This document shows, piece after piece, positions 38,705 to 47,284 of a stretch of 64,000 bases of DNA. The position numbers were made by a program, and so were the translations under genes. Every line of letters begins with the position of its first letter. Positions within the stretch are counted from its first letter, which is position 1. A model generated the notes under the pieces. The model made no database searches and was not told the DNA's origin. It saw only the letters and a program-made list of their open reading frames with translations. Origin of the DNA: an uncultured Clostridia bacterium (GTDB lineage Bacteria; Bacillota; Clostridia; Oscillospirales; Acutalibacteraceae); contig CALYBL010000022.1 of the NCBI GenBank assembly GCA_944412495.1, positions 1 through 64,000 on the forward strand, written 5' to 3'.

Positions 38705-38971
38705 TCAGAACAGCCAAACGAGCCTCAGTATTATCATGAGTATAACACCCGGCAGTGACAGCACCGCAGAGCATATAACCGTCCACAAATTTATGGGCAG
38801 GCCAAAGCCCGTAAAGCTGTCGACGATCGAGGCTATTATCAATGCCGCAAGCCCTATCCCCGCAGACAGCAGAAGAAAATGTCTTGCTCTTTTGCTTCTT
38901 ACTGCCGCAACCAAAATCGCCAAGCCCGCTATAACTGCATATATTATGTAAATTATTTTCAGTACCTGCAT
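38705..38971 (-). CDS. bofA: Pro-sigma-K processing inhibitor BofA family protein
   Basis: 88-residue hydrophobic protein with two to three membrane segments. The C-terminal block GLPINLWTVICSAVLSLPG matches the BofA signature (PINxxT, then the small-residue/LPG turn). BofA holds the intramembrane protease SpoIVFB inactive in the outer forespore membrane in B. subtilis. Many Clostridia keep the gene although the checkpoint is modified. GGAGG lies eight nt before the ATG and a sigma-E-like promoter precedes it. Confidence 0.8.
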   Translation of the reverse strand: MQVLKIIYIIYAVIAGLAILVAAVRSKRARHFLLLSAGIGLAALIIASIVDSFTGFGLPINLWTVICSAVLSLPGVILMIILRLVWLF

Positions 38972-39001
38972 ATGTATATCCTCCGTTTTTCTGCTTACTC
39001 A

Positions 39002-39030
39002 AGCATATGAGAAAAGGACGGGTTATATTA
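39002..39030 (-). promoter_or_regulatory. Sigma-E-like promoter of bofA
   Basis: Minus strand TAATATA (39024-39030), 14-nt spacer, CATATGCT (39002-39009), against the sigma-E consensus KMATATT-14/15-CATACAnT. bofA is sigma-E-controlled in B. subtilis, so sequence and expectation agree. Confidence 0.55.
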
Positions 39031-39068
39031 CAGGCATATATAAACTTTTACATTCGAATTTTACTTGC

Positions 39069-39096
39069 TTTAAAAAATATAGATTTATGCTATTAT
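39069..39096 (+). promoter_or_regulatory. Candidate promoter of the GNAT gene
   Basis: TTTAAA (39069-39074), 16-nt spacer, TATTAT (39091-39096) with an extended TGC before the -10. Divergent from bofA. Confidence 0.45.
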
Positions 39097-39116
39097 ATCA
39101 ACGGAGGGCGATATTC

Positions 39117-39614
39117 ATGGAAATAACCTTAAAAATGGTGGAATACGGAGAAAAGAGTGTTCTCAGCAATCTGCTGGAAAAATACAGCTACGAATTCTCG
39201 CAATATGACAAGCTTCCCTTTAACCGGGATGGCCTGTATAATTATTCTTATCTCGACTGCTACTTTACATCAGAGAATCGCTTTGCGTATTTTATATTTG
39301 CCGATATGCAGCTCATCGGATTCGCCATGGTCAGCAAGCGCGCTGAATGCGACAGATATGCAGATTGGTCGGTAGCGGAATTTTTTGTGGCATATCCATA
39401 CCGGCGTCAGGGAATCGGCAGCAGCACCATCAAAAGGCTGTTTGAAATGCATAGGGGAATTTGGCATATAAAATATCATCCCTATAATCTTGCGTCCAAG
39501 GCCTTTTGGACAAAGATTGCTGACAGGCATGCACGCGGAAAATACGAGCTGACGTACGGTAATGAAAAATATTACGACGGCACAACGCCGGAGGTGTTGG
39601 TCTTCAGGGTTTAA
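39117..39614 (+). CDS. GNAT-family N-acetyltransferase
   Basis: 165 residues with the acetyl-CoA pyrophosphate-binding loop YRRQGIGSSTI preceded by VAEFFVAYP, then a helix and WHIKYHPYNLASKAFW typical of GNAT C-terminal halves. Substrate unknown. Start at the ATG at 39117, eight nt after GGAGGG; an earlier in-frame ATG at 39087 would lie over the promoter. Confidence 0.85.
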   Translation: MEITLKMVEYGEKSVLSNLLEKYSYEFSQYDKLPFNRDGLYNYSYLDCYFTSENRFAYFIFADMQLIGFAMVSKRAECDRYADWSVAEFFVAYPYRRQGIGSSTIKRLFEMHRGIWHIKYHPYNLASKAFWTKIADRHARGKYELTYGNEKYYDGTTPEVLVFRV

Positions 39615-40253
39615 AAAATTTGGCAGCATCATTGTCGGACAGTGCTCTGCAATTTTCCTCTGTGAGCTTGGCCGCCCCGTCAGGCTGCAGTAGGCTTCAT
39701 TTGTGAACCGATATCTGCATAGGCCATACGAGCCTGCTGCCGCCTGACCGCTCAAGAGATGCTGAGTCTGCCGTTGCTTTGCCTGCCGCATTGCACGCCG
39801 CCTCAAATCAATAGCCGGCAGTTATCAGAAATTTTTATATATCGTAAAATGTTTGTTCTAAGAAAGCTCGTCCGCTAAAGCCTTTTCAAGTAAAAGCGAC
39901 ACGGCTGTATTCTCCTTTATCTTATGGCTTTATCTAAAAAACAAATCAAAGCTGCCAGCAAATTAGTGGTTTGCTCAGGCCCCAGAGTGGTCAGAACCTG
40001 CTGATCCCTGTAAGGGGTACTGAAAAGCTATCATTGCATCGCTTGCTCTGCTGCCGGCAAACCAGTTTTCTTTGATTTTCCAGTTTATCTCTTTAAGCAG
40101 AATACCTCACGCCGAAATTTCCGTGTCCCTATAAGTCGACCAGCTCCTTTCTCTTTTCATAACTATGCGATTCTTTGGCATTGTCTTTGCCAAGATCCTT
40201 TTATCTGCCCTTGGTAGAATCAGGGGTTTTCTTAAGCCTAAAGGCAATAATAA
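39615..40253. other. Intergenic region without recognised genes
   Basis: About 640 nt between the GNAT gene and the terminator of the oxidoreductase operon. Minus-strand frames here contain scattered protein-like stretches broken by stops (around 39900-40140), which could be a decayed gene, but I cannot identify one. Confidence 0.35.
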
Positions 40254-40254
40254 C

Positions 40255-40286
40255 AGAAAACAGGCAGCTTTCGCTGCCTGTTTTCT
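40255..40286 (-). terminator. Terminator of the Gfo/Idh operon
   Basis: Perfect 14-bp stem AGAAAACAGGCAGC / GCTGCCTGTTTTCT with a 4-nt loop; the minus-strand tail is GTTATTATTG, the plus-strand tail TATATTA. About 45 nt past the stop at 40332. Confidence 0.75.
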
Positions 40287-40331
40287 TATATTACTACCCC
40301 TCAAGCTATCAATAATAAAAGCTGCTTTTTA

Positions 40332-41387
40332 TTATTTGCCGCCGTCAATGACCTCCTGCGTATTTCTGTCAAGATGCAGGACACGATTGCTTCTTACAGC
40401 CATATCGGCAGCAAAGGCGACACGCATGGTGCTTTCAACGTCGTCAATAGTCGGACTGGATACGTATTCCGGGTCCTCTATCATATGTATTAGCTCCAAA
40501 AGCTGGCCATACATATTCTTATATATGCTCTTAACGTTTATTATATGATGTTCGCCGGTCTTTCCGTCGTACCAGCGCAGCAAATCACCCAGCTCGTGAC
40601 CGTCGCTGCGGTCGCAGGCAAGCACCAGCTTGATGTATCCGCTGTCACCGATAAACTCCTTGAGATTGCCTGCCATCATGTTCTTTGACCAGCCGCTCTC
40701 ATAGTTGAATATTGTGCCGTCGTCAAGCACTGCGTTTATCATGCCGTAATTGTACGAGCCCTCCGGCACGTCAGCGTCAATATTCGTCGATATACCCGAT
40801 ACCTGCACTATCTTCGAGCCGGTGAACCACTGCGCCACGTCTATGTAGTGCACGCCGCAGTCCACTATCGGCGGACAAAAGGTAAGCAGATGCCGGTACC
40901 TCTCCCAGTTGACCGCATTGTGGTTTTGTACCATTCTGAATACTCTGGGCTTGCCTATCGCACCGCCTTTTATCATGGCGGCAATCCTTTTATAAGAGTC
41001 GTTATGGCGGAGTATGTGCCCCACAAGCACCCTTGACTCCGCACTGCGCACGGCACTTACAAATTCCAGCGAGCCTTCTAAAGTATCCGCCACCGGCTTT
41101 TCACACAGCACATGCTTGCCGCAGGCTATACACGCTTTGAGTATCTCGAGGTGGGTTTCGGTATAGGTCGCTATTATAAAGATATCCGCTTCCGCGTTTT
41201 CAAGATAATCCCTGTAATCAGACGACCACGACTCAGCGCCGTACTTGCGGGCGAAAAGCCTTGCCGAATCCTCGTTTACATCAACTACGCCGACAATCTT
41301 TACATTATCCCTGTAATAAATATCGTCGAGATGCGTAGCGCCTATATAACCGCAGCCGACAAGCACCACGCCGTATCTGTCCTTCAT
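40332..41387 (-). CDS. Gfo/Idh/MocA-family oxidoreductase
   Basis: 351-residue NAD(P)-dependent sugar or inositol dehydrogenase. Rossmann motif VLVGCGYIGATH at about residue 8, the family CEKPVAD near 95, and the catalytic GVHYIDVAQW (GxHxxD) near 175. Last of four genes in an operon with two relatives and a TIM-barrel isomerase; 25 nt after that isomerase. Confidence 0.9.
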   Translation of the reverse strand: MKDRYGVVLVGCGYIGATHLDDIYYRDNVKIVGVVDVNEDSARLFARKYGAESWSSDYRDYLENAEADIFIIATYTETHLEILKACIACGKHVLCEKPVADTLEGSLEFVSAVRSAESRVLVGHILRHNDSYKRIAAMIKGGAIGKPRVFRMVQNHNAVNWERYRHLLTFCPPIVDCGVHYIDVAQWFTGSKIVQVSGISTNIDADVPEGSYNYGMINAVLDDGTIFNYESGWSKNMMAGNLKEFIGDSGYIKLVLACDRSDGHELGDLLRWYDGKTGEHHIINVKSIYKNMYGQLLELIHMIEDPEYVSSPTIDDVESTMRVAFAADMAVRSNRVLHLDRNTQEVIDGGK

Positions 41388-41412
41388 TTGCTAAACCACA
41401 TTCCCCTGTCAC

Positions 41413-42279
41413 TTAATTCATGGCAGCCATTTTTTCCTTTAAGAAGTCCACCGCCATCTTGATGTCTGCCGTGGGATCCTCTCCGACCTCACGCTCTATA
41501 GTAAGATATCCCCTGTATCCGATATCCTTGAGTGCATTCAGGTATGCAGTGAAGTCGACATTGCCCTGACCCAGCGGAGTCTCCTTGAAATAGTCCTCAA
41601 GACGCATATCCTCTATGCCGCCGTCGGCAAAAAAGCCGTATATGTTGCGCGGGTCGGTCTGCTTTATCATTATGCCGTCCTTTGCGTGGGTATGAACAAT
41701 ATAGTCCTTAAGCGTATATACGCCCTGAACAGGGTCGTCGCCCGTCACCATTACAAGGTTAGCAGGGTCAAAGTTGACGGCAACGCCCTTGGAATCCAGC
41801 TTGTCAAGAAACGCCTTTAGGGTAACCGCCTTCTCCGGGCCGGTTTCCACTGCAAAATATGCGCCAACGCCTGCGGCATATTCCGCCAGCTGATTGCACG
41901 CCTCAAGCTGATTCTTATAAGAATCGTCATTCTCGTTGCCGCTGACAACGCCTATGTGCGTCGTTACGACATTAGCGCCAAGCTCAAGGGCAAGGTCGAC
42001 TATCCTCTTTGATTTTTCAACCTTCCAGACGTTGTCGTCGGCACGCTCAAAGCCGTGTCCGCCGAAGTCTCCGCACAGCGCCGATACCTTTATACCGTTT
42101 GACGCCAAAATATCCTTTTTTTCCTTAAGGCTGTCAGCCGTCATGTTCTCGGGTGACATCTCGCCGCTGACTGCATAAAGCTGTACAGCCTCAGCGCCTA
42201 TCTCGGCTGCCCTTTCTATTCCGCCCTTAAATCCAAGGTGAAACCAGTCGGAAATTACGCCTATCTTGAATATGCTCAT
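41413..42279 (-). CDS. TIM-barrel sugar phosphate isomerase/epimerase-like protein
   Basis: 288 residues of the xylose isomerase-like AP-endonuclease-2 fold (IolE/IolI/EboC type). Metal ligands visible: Glu in FAVETGPE, Asp in NFDPANLVM, His in VHTHAKDG and Glu in LTIERE. It may epimerise or dehydrate a keto-sugar or keto-inositol produced by the adjacent dehydrogenases. GGAGG-rich leader before the ATG. The 128 nt before it hold no gene. Confidence 0.88.
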   Translation of the reverse strand: MSIFKIGVISDWFHLGFKGGIERAAEIGAEAVQLYAVSGEMSPENMTADSLKEKKDILASNGIKVSALCGDFGGHGFERADDNVWKVEKSKRIVDLALELGANVVTTHIGVVSGNENDDSYKNQLEACNQLAEYAAGVGAYFAVETGPEKAVTLKAFLDKLDSKGVAVNFDPANLVMVTGDDPVQGVYTLKDYIVHTHAKDGIMIKQTDPRNIYGFFADGGIEDMRLEDYFKETPLGQGNVDFTAYLNALKDIGYRGYLTIEREVGEDPTADIKMAVDFLKEKMAAMN

Positions 42280-42407
42280 AATTTTCCTCCTTAATTCTTT
42301 TGCGTTTTCTTAAATAATCAAAATTCCAAAAGCCAGCGGCGCACATAAGCCTAATATATAATCAGCGCTCTGCATCTCTGCAAAGCCGTACCGCAAAGCA
42401 GAAGGAG

Positions 42408-43244
42408 CTATAAATTTACCCACTCATCCGGCTTTTTCACAGCCTCGCCCGCCGCGCCGATTATCGCCATGAGCGTTATCGTCTCCTGCGGGTCTACCGG
42501 CACTATGCCGTCGTCAAAGAATTTTATCATAGCATACATAAAATTCTTAAAGGAGTCGGACTCAAGATTCTTCCACACAAAACCGTCTTCATACTTCACA
42601 GCAAGTATCTGCGGCGCACTCCATGTGCGCGGCATGTTCATATATGCGCGGCGGCCGTCCGAAAACTCAAGCGTGAAAGAGATTGAGTTTATCGAACCGG
42701 TATACATTATGCGCTTTACATCCGGACCCATCAGATACACAATAGGCTCAAACTGATGTATAAAGTAGTTCTCCTCAACACCGGGGCCTATGCTGGATAC
42801 ATATATAGCCTCGCCCTTTTTAAGCTCCTGTACCTCAGAGGCATATCTCAGAGCAGAGGTCGAAAACAGCTTAGTCCCGCTTTTTTGGGCAATTGCAAAT
42901 ATTCTCTTTGCCGCCTCTGCGTCAGGCGCAAAGGTTTTGTCCACATAAGTAAGCTTGCCGGACATAAGCGGCTTTGCACAGAGCTTTTCGTGCTGTTCCG
43001 GATTATCCGGTGACAATACTATGAGCACATCGCTTTTTTCGACCACTTCATCTATTGTTGCACAAAGCTCAATCCCGTTTTTTTCCGCCCACGCCGCATT
43101 GCTCATGCCGCCGAGAGGGCTGTCGATGTCGCCGTACGCATACGCCACTTCATAACGTCCGCCCGAATACTCCTTCAGCCATTCAGGATAATGATTTGCA
43201 TGCCATTCGTCAAGATAATAATCGATAAAGCCTACCTTTTTCAT
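42408..43244 (-). CDS. Divergent Gfo/Idh/MocA-like oxidoreductase
   Basis: 278 residues. It has the general layout of a Gfo/Idh N-terminal domain (DVLIVLSPDNPEQHEKLC, then the lysine in TYVDKTFAPDA) but no GxGxxG near the N-terminus, which instead reads MKKVGFIDYYLDEWHANHYP. The C-terminal domain is short. It may bind cofactor differently or act as an inactive partner. Start at the ATG at 43244, five nt after GGAGG. Confidence 0.75.
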   Translation of the reverse strand: MKKVGFIDYYLDEWHANHYPEWLKEYSGGRYEVAYAYGDIDSPLGGMSNAAWAEKNGIELCATIDEVVEKSDVLIVLSPDNPEQHEKLCAKPLMSGKLTYVDKTFAPDAEAAKRIFAIAQKSGTKLFSTSALRYASEVQELKKGEAIYVSSIGPGVEENYFIHQFEPIVYLMGPDVKRIMYTGSINSISFTLEFSDGRRAYMNMPRTWSAPQILAVKYEDGFVWKNLESDSFKNFMYAMIKFFDDGIVPVDPQETITLMAIIGAAGEAVKKPDEWVNL

Positions 43245-43287
43245 GTTATCCTCCATAATATATGAGACATGTCAATAAATGTCAGGA

Positions 43288-43319
43288 CATACGGGCTGTC
43301 CAGCAGGATAGCCCGTATG
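43288..43319 (-). other. Intercistronic hairpin in the Gfo/Idh operon
   Basis: 10-bp stem CATACGGGCT / AGCCCGTATG with a 12-nt loop between the first two operon genes, without a U-tract. Likely an mRNA processing or stability element rather than a terminator. Confidence 0.4.
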
Positions 43320-43333
43320 CTCAAAATTTATTA

Positions 43334-44398
43334 TTACAGCTTGACTTCCTCATTCCTGTCGGAAGAATCATATATAGCCTGCATAAGCTTTGCCGTTATT
43401 ATGGCGGAGTCTATGTAAGACTGTATATGCTCACCGGTCTGTACGCACTTAACAAAGGCGTTTATCTCATTTTCAAACATATTTTCCGCTTTGTACTGCG
43501 GTTTCATTTCGGTCAGAGCACCGTTCTGTGCGGAATACATGGTGAAATATCCGCCGTAGTTGAGACGTATGCCGGCCTTAGTTCCAATAAAGTCAATATA
43601 GTCCTCACCTACGCCTATATTCTGAGCCCATGCACCATTCATGGATATAGTTGCATTGTCAGTCCTTACAAGAGCGGTGACAAAGTCGTCTACGTCGTAA
43701 ACTCCCGTACCGTCAAGCACAGGCGGGCCGGCCCACATATTCACATATGTATAATCCTCAATATTCTTGCCAAGCTTGCAGTATGCCTTACCGCTTACCG
43801 CCCTCGGCTCAGGATCACCAAGGCAGTACATGGCTATGTCAATATAATGTACGCCCCAGTCAATAAGCACGCCGCCGCCGGCTATGGCCTTTGTCGTAAA
43901 CGCGCCGCCAAGTCCGGGAATAGAGCGATGTGCACGGAAAGCAATATACACATGATATATATCACCAAGCTCGCCCTTGGTAATAAGGTCCTTTATCATA
44001 TTTACACTCTTGCTGAAGCGGTTTACCACGCCTATATTGAGTATTTTGCCGGTCTCATGAGCGACCTTCTGCATTTCCAGCGCCTCGCTGAGCACCCTCG
44101 CAGTCGGCTTCTCGCACAGCACGTGCTTGCCGGCGCGAAGAGCGTCTATAGATATAATGCTGTGCATGTCGTTCGGCGTGCATACGGAAACGGCATCTAT
44201 TTCCGGGTCGTTTATAACCACATGATAATCCTCAACCGCTGTTCCGCAGTTATAATCCTTCACAGCCTTCTCCGCCCTGTCGAGCTTGATATCGCAGAAA
44301 TATTTTATCTCTGCATCCTCATTTTTTACATATGCTGGTATGTGTGCGCTGTTGGCAATAGTGCCGCAGCCTATTACACCAATTTTTACTTTTGACAA
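43334..44398 (-). CDS. Gfo/Idh/MocA-family oxidoreductase (first gene of operon)
   Basis: 354 residues. IGVIGCGTIANSAH dinucleotide motif, CEKPTAR near 97, and DWGVHYIDIAMY catalytic motif near 180. Substrate not determinable; relatives oxidise inositols, glucosides or amino sugars. TTG start at 44398, seven nt after the excellent GGAGGTG. First of the four-gene operon. Confidence 0.9.
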   Translation of the reverse strand: MSKVKIGVIGCGTIANSAHIPAYVKNEDAEIKYFCDIKLDRAEKAVKDYNCGTAVEDYHVVINDPEIDAVSVCTPNDMHSIISIDALRAGKHVLCEKPTARVLSEALEMQKVAHETGKILNIGVVNRFSKSVNMIKDLITKGELGDIYHVYIAFRAHRSIPGLGGAFTTKAIAGGGVLIDWGVHYIDIAMYCLGDPEPRAVSGKAYCKLGKNIEDYTYVNMWAGPPVLDGTGVYDVDDFVTALVRTDNATISMNGAWAQNIGVGEDYIDFIGTKAGIRLNYGGYFTMYSAQNGALTEMKPQYKAENMFENEINAFVKCVQTGEHIQSYIDSAIITAKLMQAIYDSSDRNEEVKL

Positions 44399-44439
44399 AT
44401 TCGAGCACCTCCGATGTTCATATTTGCTATTTTACAATG

Positions 44440-44467
44440 ATTATACTACACACTTTGTTTTTTTAAA
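44440..44467 (-). promoter_or_regulatory. Candidate promoter of the Gfo/Idh operon
   Basis: Minus strand TATAAT (44440-44445) with TTTAAA 16 nt upstream (44462-44467). About 40 nt before the TTG start. Confidence 0.5.
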
Positions 44468-44623
44468 TACCATTATTTAACCTTTGGCGTGCCTAAACCA
44501 ACTGTTTGCCATATTCTGTCGTTTGGCTGTTTCATATCGTTTTATAACCAATCAGATCAATACGCCGTACACGTTTTTGATGATCGGTAAGCAAAGCAGA
44601 GACGGCTGTCTCTGTTCCCTTTT

Positions 44624-45343
44624 TTATCGTAAATGGAATGCGTTTAAGGCTTCTGCCAGCTTGGCGGCAGTGGGATAACGGTCATTCGGATTCACCTGCG
44701 TACACCTGCGGACAATGCCACCGGCTCGGCCTTTAGCTATTTGTTCGCTGGGATGCTTACCGGTCAGCATTACGTTCAGCAGCACCCCGGCGGCATAAAT
44801 ATCGGTGCGCGCGTCGCTTTGGGCCACGCCCAGCTGCTCCGGAGAGGCATAACCGACGGTCCCCATGACGACCGTGTCTTTGCTCGCCGCCGAAATCCTG
44901 CGGGAGGCGTTAAAGTCGATCAAAACCACCCGGCCGTTTTTATCGATAACAACATTTTCAGGTTTGACATCCCGATGCACCAGATTCCTCTCATGCAAAA
45001 CAGTCAGTGCGTTTAATACGCCTTTTAAAACCCTTCTTGCGCCGAGATACTTGTACTTACCGCTTTCCATCACCTGCGCCACCGTGATCCCATCAATAAA
45101 TTCCTCCAGAACTACTTGTCCGTCTTCTAAGGGGATGACGTCATAAATCATCGGCAGGTTTTCACAGGTTATTCGGCATAATTCTTCATAGGCGGCAACA
45201 GACCTTGGAAAGCTATGGACGACCATATCCTTTCCTAATTCCTTGTTGCGTATCCGCAGCACACAGCAATCGTTTTTTTCGCTCAGCACCGACACCAGGG
45301 AATATGTGTCAAAAAGTCCTTTTATATATCCTTCTACCGTCAT
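44624..45343 (-). CDS. Atypical Ser/Thr protein kinase
   Basis: 239-residue kinase domain without a membrane segment. The catalytic loop VHRDVKPENVVI is intact and SPEQ/DIYAAGVLL follow. However, the metal-binding DFG reads DFNAS, no glycine-rich loop is visible, and the beta-3 position that should carry the ATP-binding Lys reads VVHSF. It may be a divergent kinase family or a pseudokinase. Third gene of HTH / zinc-ribbon-LRR / kinase; 3 nt after the preceding stop, so translationally coupled. Confidence 0.85.
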   Translation of the reverse strand: MTVEGYIKGLFDTYSLVSVLSEKNDCCVLRIRNKELGKDMVVHSFPRSVAAYEELCRITCENLPMIYDVIPLEDGQVVLEEFIDGITVAQVMESGKYKYLGARRVLKGVLNALTVLHERNLVHRDVKPENVVIDKNGRVVLIDFNASRRISAASKDTVVMGTVGYASPEQLGVAQSDARTDIYAAGVLLNVMLTGKHPSEQIAKGRAGGIVRRCTQVNPNDRYPTAAKLAEALNAFHLR

Positions 45344-45346
45344 CGT

Positions 45347-46279
45347 TCAACCGTTCCATTCTTCATATACGGCGTCATAGCTGCCATCGGCACAATTTTT
45401 ATAGTATCGAAAATTTCGGTCAGTGCAATCGGCAGAGCAATATATGGTCAGCGTACCAGTGCGCCTGGAGGCAAGCGCAAAAGCATATGGTGAAGTATAG
45501 ACGGCGTTCCCACAGAAATAAATATCCGTCAAATTATAACACATGGAAAAAGCATGGTCCCAAATGGATTTTACATTTGCGGGAACCACTACTTTTTTTA
45601 CAGTATCCCTGATTTGTTCATCGTTAAACGCGTTTCCCATAATGGCGATCACGGTTTTGCCGTCTATAGTTTCAGGGATCACATACTCACCGCTTTCCGA
45701 TACGGTGCTTACTCCCGTGATAACGATATCGTTTTCATCTATCGGAAGCCATGATAAGTAGTCATCACCCTTTTGCGCCTGCCTGTATACATATGTTACA
45801 GAAGAGACGGGAGCCTGGGCGGCAGAACTCGCTGTGCTCGAGTCCGCCGTTTGAGAGCCGGTATTGGGTGCGGACGCCAAAGAGTCTGTATCGCTGACAG
45901 AGCCGGAGCCCGTCGGATCCTCGCTCTGGGGATCTTCGCCTCCTATATCCGCGCCATCGCTCATGGAAGATGATGCCTCCGTGCCTCTCGATCTGCTCAT
46001 GTCCGCACTCGGCGAGTCTGTGTCCTGTGATGCAGAAACGCCGATGCTGGCCGACGAGTTTTGTCCTGCCGTGACTGAGGCGGGATTCCTCCTCAGAACA
46101 AACCAAACAGAGCCTGTCGCCAAAACAAGCACCAAAAGGGCAGCTATGATCGCCGTCCTCATCCTACCTTTTTCCTTTTGCTTTTTCACCGCCTGCTTTT
46201 CATCAAGGGAGGTCATGCAATACAAGCAGAATCGGGCATTATCCTCGATCTCGGCCTTGCAAACCGGACATTTTTTCAT
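45347..46279 (-). CDS. Zinc-ribbon, transmembrane, LRR_5 surface protein
   Basis: 310 residues. N-terminal zinc ribbon (CPVCKAEI...FCLYC, about residues 4-22) in the cytoplasm, basic stretch, one membrane helix (about 40-62), a long Ser/Asp/Gly-rich spacer (about 65-155), then a BspA-type leucine-rich domain (KKVVVPANVKSIWDHAFSMC, then LTDIYFCG). This suggests an outside-facing LRR sensor linked to a cytoplasmic ribbon. The ATG at 46279 lies seven nt past the upstream stop; a longer frame to 46381 lies inside the upstream gene. Possibly the partner or substrate of the adjacent kinase. Confidence 0.82.
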   Translation of the reverse strand: MKKCPVCKAEIEDNARFCLYCMTSLDEKQAVKKQKEKGRMRTAIIAALLVLVLATGSVWFVLRRNPASVTAGQNSSASIGVSASQDTDSPSADMSRSRGTEASSSMSDGADIGGEDPQSEDPTGSGSVSDTDSLASAPNTGSQTADSSTASSAAQAPVSSVTYVYRQAQKGDDYLSWLPIDENDIVITGVSTVSESGEYVIPETIDGKTVIAIMGNAFNDEQIRDTVKKVVVPANVKSIWDHAFSMCYNLTDIYFCGNAVYTSPYAFALASRRTGTLTIYCSADCTDRNFRYYKNCADGSYDAVYEEWNG

Positions 46280-46286
46280 AGCCGCT

Positions 46287-46709
46287 TTACCCCAATGTCT
46301 CCAGATCGTATGCAAACAGAAGCTCGTTGATTTCCATGACAGACATTTTTTTGCAAATACCGTAAATGATGATGCTGTCAAACGGAAGTTTTACATAGAG
46401 CGGAGAGTACCCGGCACATTTCAGAAGCGTCTGTACCTCCTCAAGAGTCAAGCTCATCCCTATCGCCAAGCACAGGAGCTTTTTCCGATCGGGCACACGC
46501 AACCCGGAAAAAATTTGGTAAGCATACACCTCCGACAGCTCCGCCCGCCGGATCACCTTTGCCTTGCTCAGCCCATTTTCAGCGAGGAGACGCGCAAGCA
46601 GCTCCGAAAGTGATTCCGAAATCATATATTCCTTATTTTCATTATAAAATGTGCTGAAATCAGGGCAGAGCTTAAGCTCTTCCACGATCTTTGAAGTATC
46701 TTTTCCCAC
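46287..46709 (-). CDS. Helix-turn-helix-like protein upstream of the kinase
   Basis: About 140 residues. LLARLLAENGLSKAKVIRRA followed by ELSEVYAYQIFSGLRVPDRKK fits an XRE-like HTH; the C-terminal GYSPLYVKLPFDSIIIYGI is typical of small HTH proteins next to Firmicute kinases. The reading frame is open to 46772, but the TTG there is the -35 box of a promoter; I therefore propose the GTG at 46709. ATG at 46748 is the alternative. First gene of the module. Confidence 0.75.
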   Translation of the reverse strand: MGKDTSKIVEELKLCPDFSTFYNENKEYMISESLSELLARLLAENGLSKAKVIRRAELSEVYAYQIFSGLRVPDRKKLLCLAIGMSLTLEEVQTLLKCAGYSPLYVKLPFDSIIIYGICKKMSVMEINELLFAYDLETLG

Positions 46710-46743
46710 CGTTTTTCGCCATCTTTCCGCTTCGATTACCCTT

Positions 46744-46772
46744 AGCATACCAAATTCCGTAAATTTTTTCAA
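46744..46772 (-). promoter_or_regulatory. Promoter of the HTH / zinc-ribbon-LRR / kinase module
   Basis: Minus strand TTGAAA (46767-46772), 17-nt spacer, TATGCT (46744-46749). Initiation near 46737 requires a start codon downstream of that point. Confidence 0.55.
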
Positions 46773-46842
46773 CTATGCTGGCAGCATAAGATTTCTTTGC
46801 CGGCAGAAGTTATAATAATGGAACAAGAGAAGCATAATGCGC

Positions 46843-47100
46843 TCATAGATTGGCATCATCGGAAGAAATCAGGTCAGAAATCGGCACGTCCAGCGCACGG
46901 GAAAACAGCACCAGATCGATATCGGTCACGAAGCGCTCTCCATTTTCTACCCGGCGAATAAAATAATGATCCACATCAAACCCCATCAGCTGCATTTTTG
47001 CGGCCAGTTTGCGTTGAGAAAGATTCTGTTCTTTCCGTATCCTTGCAATACGCCGGCCACATAGATTATTTGTGCCGTCTGCGGCCTTTATTTTAAACAT
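46843..47100 (-). CDS. XRE-family repressor-like protein
   Basis: 85 residues with an HTH at about 14-75 (RIARIRKEQNLSQRKLAAKM then YFIRRVENGER). Compact, no ligand-binding domain. Divergent from an unknown 85-residue protein across 184 nt that hold an inverted repeat covering both promoters; self-repression and control of the neighbour are likely. GGGGAA lies six nt before the ATG. Confidence 0.85.
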   Translation of the reverse strand: MFKIKAADGTNNLCGRRIARIRKEQNLSQRKLAAKMQLMGFDVDHYFIRRVENGERFVTDIDLVLFSRALDVPISDLISSDDANL

Positions 47101-47115
47101 TACAGATTCCCCATA

Positions 47116-47196
47116 TTTTTTGTTGAATAGTATTTACAATATTTATATTTTATGATAGAATAACAATATAAATGGTAAATAGTGTTCAACAAAAAA
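47116..47196. repeat. Large inverted repeat overlapping divergent promoters
   Basis: Left arm 47116-47149 and right arm 47165-47196 share TTTTTTGTTGAA, TATTTAC and ATTTATATT in inverted orientation with only small differences; the loop is 15 nt. The plus promoter uses TTTACA (47133-47138), 17 nt, TAGAAT (47156-47161, extended TGA). The minus promoter uses TTTACC (47174-47179), 16 nt, TATCAT (47152-47157). Each arm thus contains one -35 box, so a protein bound to both arms would shut both promoters. Confidence 0.7.
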
Positions 47197-47284
47197 CGCA
47201 ATATATACATTTTTAAGAATGGTGATACTGTCATCAATTTGATTGACATCACAATAAAAATTAAAACTAACGGAGGTAAGTCAA

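Noticed and set aside
38574..39002. 142-codon minus-strand frame overlapping bofA
   Set aside because: bofA occupies a different frame and matches a family; this frame has low-quality, Cys/Gly-scattered sequence.
46710..46772. TTG start at 46772 for the HTH gene
   Set aside because: That TTG is the -35 box of a well-spaced promoter, so the transcript begins downstream of it.
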